Shown one piece after another: positions 61,511-64,000 of a stretch of DNA of 64,000 nucleotides (positions within the stretch are counted from its first letter, which is position 1; each line of letters opens with the position of its first letter). Below the pieces are notes generated by a model. It did no database searches. It worked only from the letters and a program-made list of their open reading frames with translations, and was not told where the DNA came from. The stretch covers positions 122,157 through 186,156 of the forward strand of contig CAXHZN010000002.1 of assembly GCA_964022365.1 (NCBI GenBank), given 5' to 3'. Both the position numbers and the translations under genes were made by a program. The DNA is from CAJXJP01 sp964022365. Lineage in GTDB: Bacteria; Patescibacteriota; Gracilibacteria; BD1-5; UBA6164.

Positions 61511-63073
61511 ATGTGAATTTCTATTCCTCAAGAAATATTTACTTGAGCATGAAAAAATTTTATATTTCCAACGCACTACTCTAGCGAAGCGAAAAAACAA
61601 GTTGATGATATTTTAAACTTTGGTATTGTTGACGAAGCAAAAGATAGAAAATTTCAAGAAGCCATAACCATAGACTGACTCGAATCAAAAGATTTGGATG
61701 ATGCTATTTGGGCTGAAAAAACAAAAAATGGATATAGTGTTTGGGTGCATATTTCTGATGTATGTGAAACTATTCCTATTTATTCACCTCTTGATTTGGA
61801 GGCTATGAAAAGAAGTACGAGTGTGTATAGACGTTCGTGAGTCTTAAATATGTTTCCACCAGAATTATCAAATGAAGTGATTTCTCTCAACCAAAATGGT
61901 CTAAAAAATACAATGAGTTTGCAAATAGATTTAGATAATCAAGCAAAAATTGTGAATTATAATTTTTATGAATCTAAGTTTAAAAATCTTTCTCGTATGG
62001 ATTATGTAGGATTTTCACAACAATTTATAGATGGAGATTCTCAGTTTCATCAAACACTCCATACAATGCGTGAAATTAGTGATAAACTCAGAATTAATAG
62101 AAAAAATAAATGAGGAATTATCTGATATACCGAGGAATGAAGAAGATTACATCTGTGAGATAAATCACAAAACCCTTCAGAATCCCATGCAGAAAAAATT
62201 TCTCATGATATCATAGAATCATTTATGGTTTTAGCAAATTGTGTGACAGGGCAACATATGAGTCAAAATAATTTGGATGCTTTATATAAACAACATTTGT
62301 CATTGTGAGAAAGAAGTTTTTATACTTTATTCGAATGAGTTCATGAAGGTTTGCAAGTAAAAAATTATACACATTTTACTTCTCCGATTCGTAGATATGC
62401 TGATGTGGTAATTCATAGAATTTTAAAAAATTTCTTGAGATGAGAAGAAAATCCTTTTGATGAAAAAATCCTCAAAGAAATAGCAAATCATTCAAATATG
62501 GTTCGTTTACATATTGAAACACTTTGATCTCAAGTAGATAGAGAACAAGACGAAAAAATGTATATTGAGAATCTTGATGAAAGACTTTGAGAAAAAGCAC
62601 GTATATCTGATATGACAGCACATATTAAAGCCAGTATGAGCAAACAAAGGAAAATCCCATGAGTTTTACGAGATAGAATAAAAGAAATTATTGAAAATAA
62701 TGATAAATGAGATTGGTGATGGATTATTTGAGTTATTTTATTTTCAAATGATACTGGCTTAAAAATATTTTTGAAAGAACATATTTTTTCTCAAGAAAAT
62801 ATAAATGCTCCAAAGATTTTGAATTTAATTGATTCAACGAAAATTTTAAGATGATGAAATAAAATTTTTAGGATTCTTGAAGAAAAACCAAATGAAAATG
62901 AATTCAAAATAACTATTTTTATTCATAATAAAGAAATTTTTTCTTATTCTGATTGTTCTTGAAAAAGAGGGAATTTTAATCAAATCAAATGACAAGTGCG
63001 TTATAAAGCAATCGAAAAAATATTTAATTACTTTATAGCTTTAGAAAATCCTCAAAAAATATACTTTTCATAA
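61511..63073 (+). CDS. rnr: RNase II/RNase R-type exoribonuclease lacking N-terminal cold-shock domains
   Basis: Encodes 520 aa. The catalytic RNB domain starts almost at once: AITIDGLESKDLDDAIWAEK (about residues 56-75, the four-Asp metal site), VWVHISDVCETIPIYSPLDLEAMKRSTSVY, MFPPELSNEVISLNQN, and near 305 YTHFTSPIRRYADVVIHR. RNase R normally has one or two cold-shock OB domains before RNB; here there are only about 50 residues, so it is a minimal form. A C-terminal region of about 150 aa may hold an S1-like OB fold but is not clear. Degrades RNA 3' to 5'. Upstream frame is closed by UAA at 61469 with no other ATG, so the short N-terminus is not a start-site error. Confidence 0.88.
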
Positions 63074-63106
63074 AAAAATCAGCAAATTAATTTACTGATT
63101 TTTTTA
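63072..63106. terminator. Bidirectional terminator
   Basis: Stem AAAAAAATCAG/CTGATTTTTTT with inner AAATT/AATTT pairing; between convergent genes, and it includes the minus-strand stop at 63104. Confidence 0.82.
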
Positions 63107-64000
63107 TGTATTATATAAATTTTTTATATCAAATTCTCCGGCAATATTATTTCCATATTTTTTAGAATATTGAGTTGAAATAATAATCATAAGTATTCAA
63201 ATCACTATCAGTGCGATAACTCTACTGATTGCGTCATCTAAACCGTACCAAATATCATAAATAAATATTTTCCCAAGAACTAATGCGAGTAAATATAATC
63301 ATAAAGTTCTCATTTTGACTTTATTTTTACTGATTCCAAAGAGTAAAAATATACTTGCTATAATTCACCAAAATATTGTTACAGCAAATGTAATTTCAAA
63401 AATATCTAGAATAAATAATGAAATAATCATCAGTGTGTAAAAAATATAAATTACATATAAAGATGGATTATAGGTCTTAATTGTATTTACTTTCGTAAAG
63501 CTCAATACGGTTGCTGAAATAATTATAAAACATAGATATTGTAACACTCTGAGATATTCTAGATTTTGTTTATCGACCAAATACACAATACTTTCAAAAC
63601 TTACAATATGGTGTAAACTTAACATTCCAAGAGAAAAAATGATTACAAGTTTTAATATATGAGAAGAAAATTTTGCATATAAAATTGCCAAAATAGCTAA
63701 AAATACTGATATTCCTACTAAACTATATCCTTGTCCAGTTGATGGAATTATTTGAATAAGCAGTATTCATAATATTGACATTCAAGCCATATGAACGATA
63801 TCGTGGATGACTTTTGATTGCGATGTTTTGAGAAAATCAAGATTTTTTAGGTTCAAAATATATGCCCCTAAAATCAGAGTAAATGGAATCAAAAATATAT
63901 AATCTGCTGTTTCTACTGATAAATTTCCAAGCATTATAGTTCCGATTATAAACAGAATCATTCCAAGAATAAATATTTTATTTTCTTTGGTTTTTGTTAA
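63104..64000 (-). CDS. Polytopic membrane protein (5' end outside window)
   Basis: At least 298 codons, open at the right edge. Eight or more hydrophobic segments are visible, for example IFILGMILFIIGTIMLGNLS, DYIFLIPFTLILGAYIL, YSLVGISVFLAILAILYAKF, HILKLVIIFSLGMLSLHHIV, LEYLRVLQYLCFIIISATVL, and the last RVIALIVIGILMIIIST. There is a conserved-looking loop HDIVHMAGMSILG and the end KKYGNNIAGEFDIKNLYNT. No family recognised with confidence. UGA-Gly occurs in several TM helices. Convergent with the rnr gene. Confidence 0.7.

Noticed and set aside
1..64000. Apparent mass pseudogenisation: many families broken by UGA
   Set aside because: Breaks are only at UGA, always at Gly-compatible positions, and reading resumes in the same frame. 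This is recoding, not decay.
1..64000. UGA as tryptophan (code 4) or selenocysteine
   Set aside because: UGA sits at invariant glycines of Walker A, LSGG, Nudix and GGDEF motifs, while Trp is written UGG; no SECIS-like element was seen.

Overview
The window is very AT-rich chromosomal DNA from a bacterium that reads UGA as glycine (translation table 25), as known for the Absconditabacteria (SR1) and Gracilibacteria lineages of the Patescibacteria/CPR. In-frame UGA falls at invariant glycines: Walker A loops of PPK2 and the ABC ATPase, the Nudix box, the GGEEF motif, the ABC signature and the MATE, CorA and PBP cores. No well-supported native gene ends in UGA; stops are UAA or, rarely, UAG. 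Under the standard code most genes here look shattered, so all CDS below were rebuilt with UGA = Gly. Native genes mostly lack a Shine-Dalgarno sequence, are closely packed, and are separated by short hairpin-plus-T-tract terminators, many of them bidirectional.

Layout. 1-9.4 kb: an RND transporter (cut at the left edge), a pentapeptide-like membrane protein, Nudix and HD hydrolases, two small membrane enzymes, TelA and a membrane/coiled-coil partner. 9.5-24.8 kb: MarR-MATE, a META-domain lipoprotein, an SDR, a TraB-like protein, a type IV pilin-like adhesin with a fibrinogen-like domain, a RimK-type ligase, CCA-adding enzyme, a GGDEF protein divergent from lexA, and PPK2. 25-26.2 kb: a two-gene secreted-protein/lipoprotein cassette of foreign character, flanked by imperfect repeats. 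26.4-28.6 kb: aspS behind what looks like a complete T-box antiterminator/terminator and a fold-back repeat. 28.7-31.5 kb: two tandem pilin-like adhesins duplicated together with their leader. 31.6-36.2 kb: a decayed toxin-antitoxin pair, alanine racemase, CorA and an OpgB-like phosphoglycerol transferase. 36.2-39.7 kb: a minus-strand cluster of a subtilisin-like protease without its own propeptide and separate secreted proteins that look like free-standing propeptide/inhibitor domains. 39.9-47.8 kb: Der GTPase, a foreign-looking chemoreceptor, a CDF transporter, small membrane proteins and an ABC-2 exporter. 47.9-58.6 kb: a LamG pilin, a thioredoxin lipoprotein with CcdA, and an alpha-2-macroglobulin/PBP1C pair. 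58.6-64 kb: a DKNYY-like protein, SufS, RNase R and a membrane protein cut at the right edge.

Two gene classes are visible. Most genes use UGA for glycine freely and have AT-rich leaders without Shine-Dalgarno. A second set (25.1-26.2, 36.2-39.7, 41.4-43.1, 45.4-46.0 kb) has Shine-Dalgarno sequences and almost no UGA. This suggests recent acquisition from standard-code bacteria, possibly the hosts or prey of such an epibiont. aspS and a few probably highly expressed native genes also avoid UGA, so its absence alone does not prove transfer.

As a whole the region reads as the surface and nutrient-acquisition equipment of a host-dependent cell: pilin-type adhesins, secreted protease and inhibitors, macroglobulin, exporters and redox relay, with a few core genes (aspS, der, cca, lexA, alr, sufS, rnr) between them.
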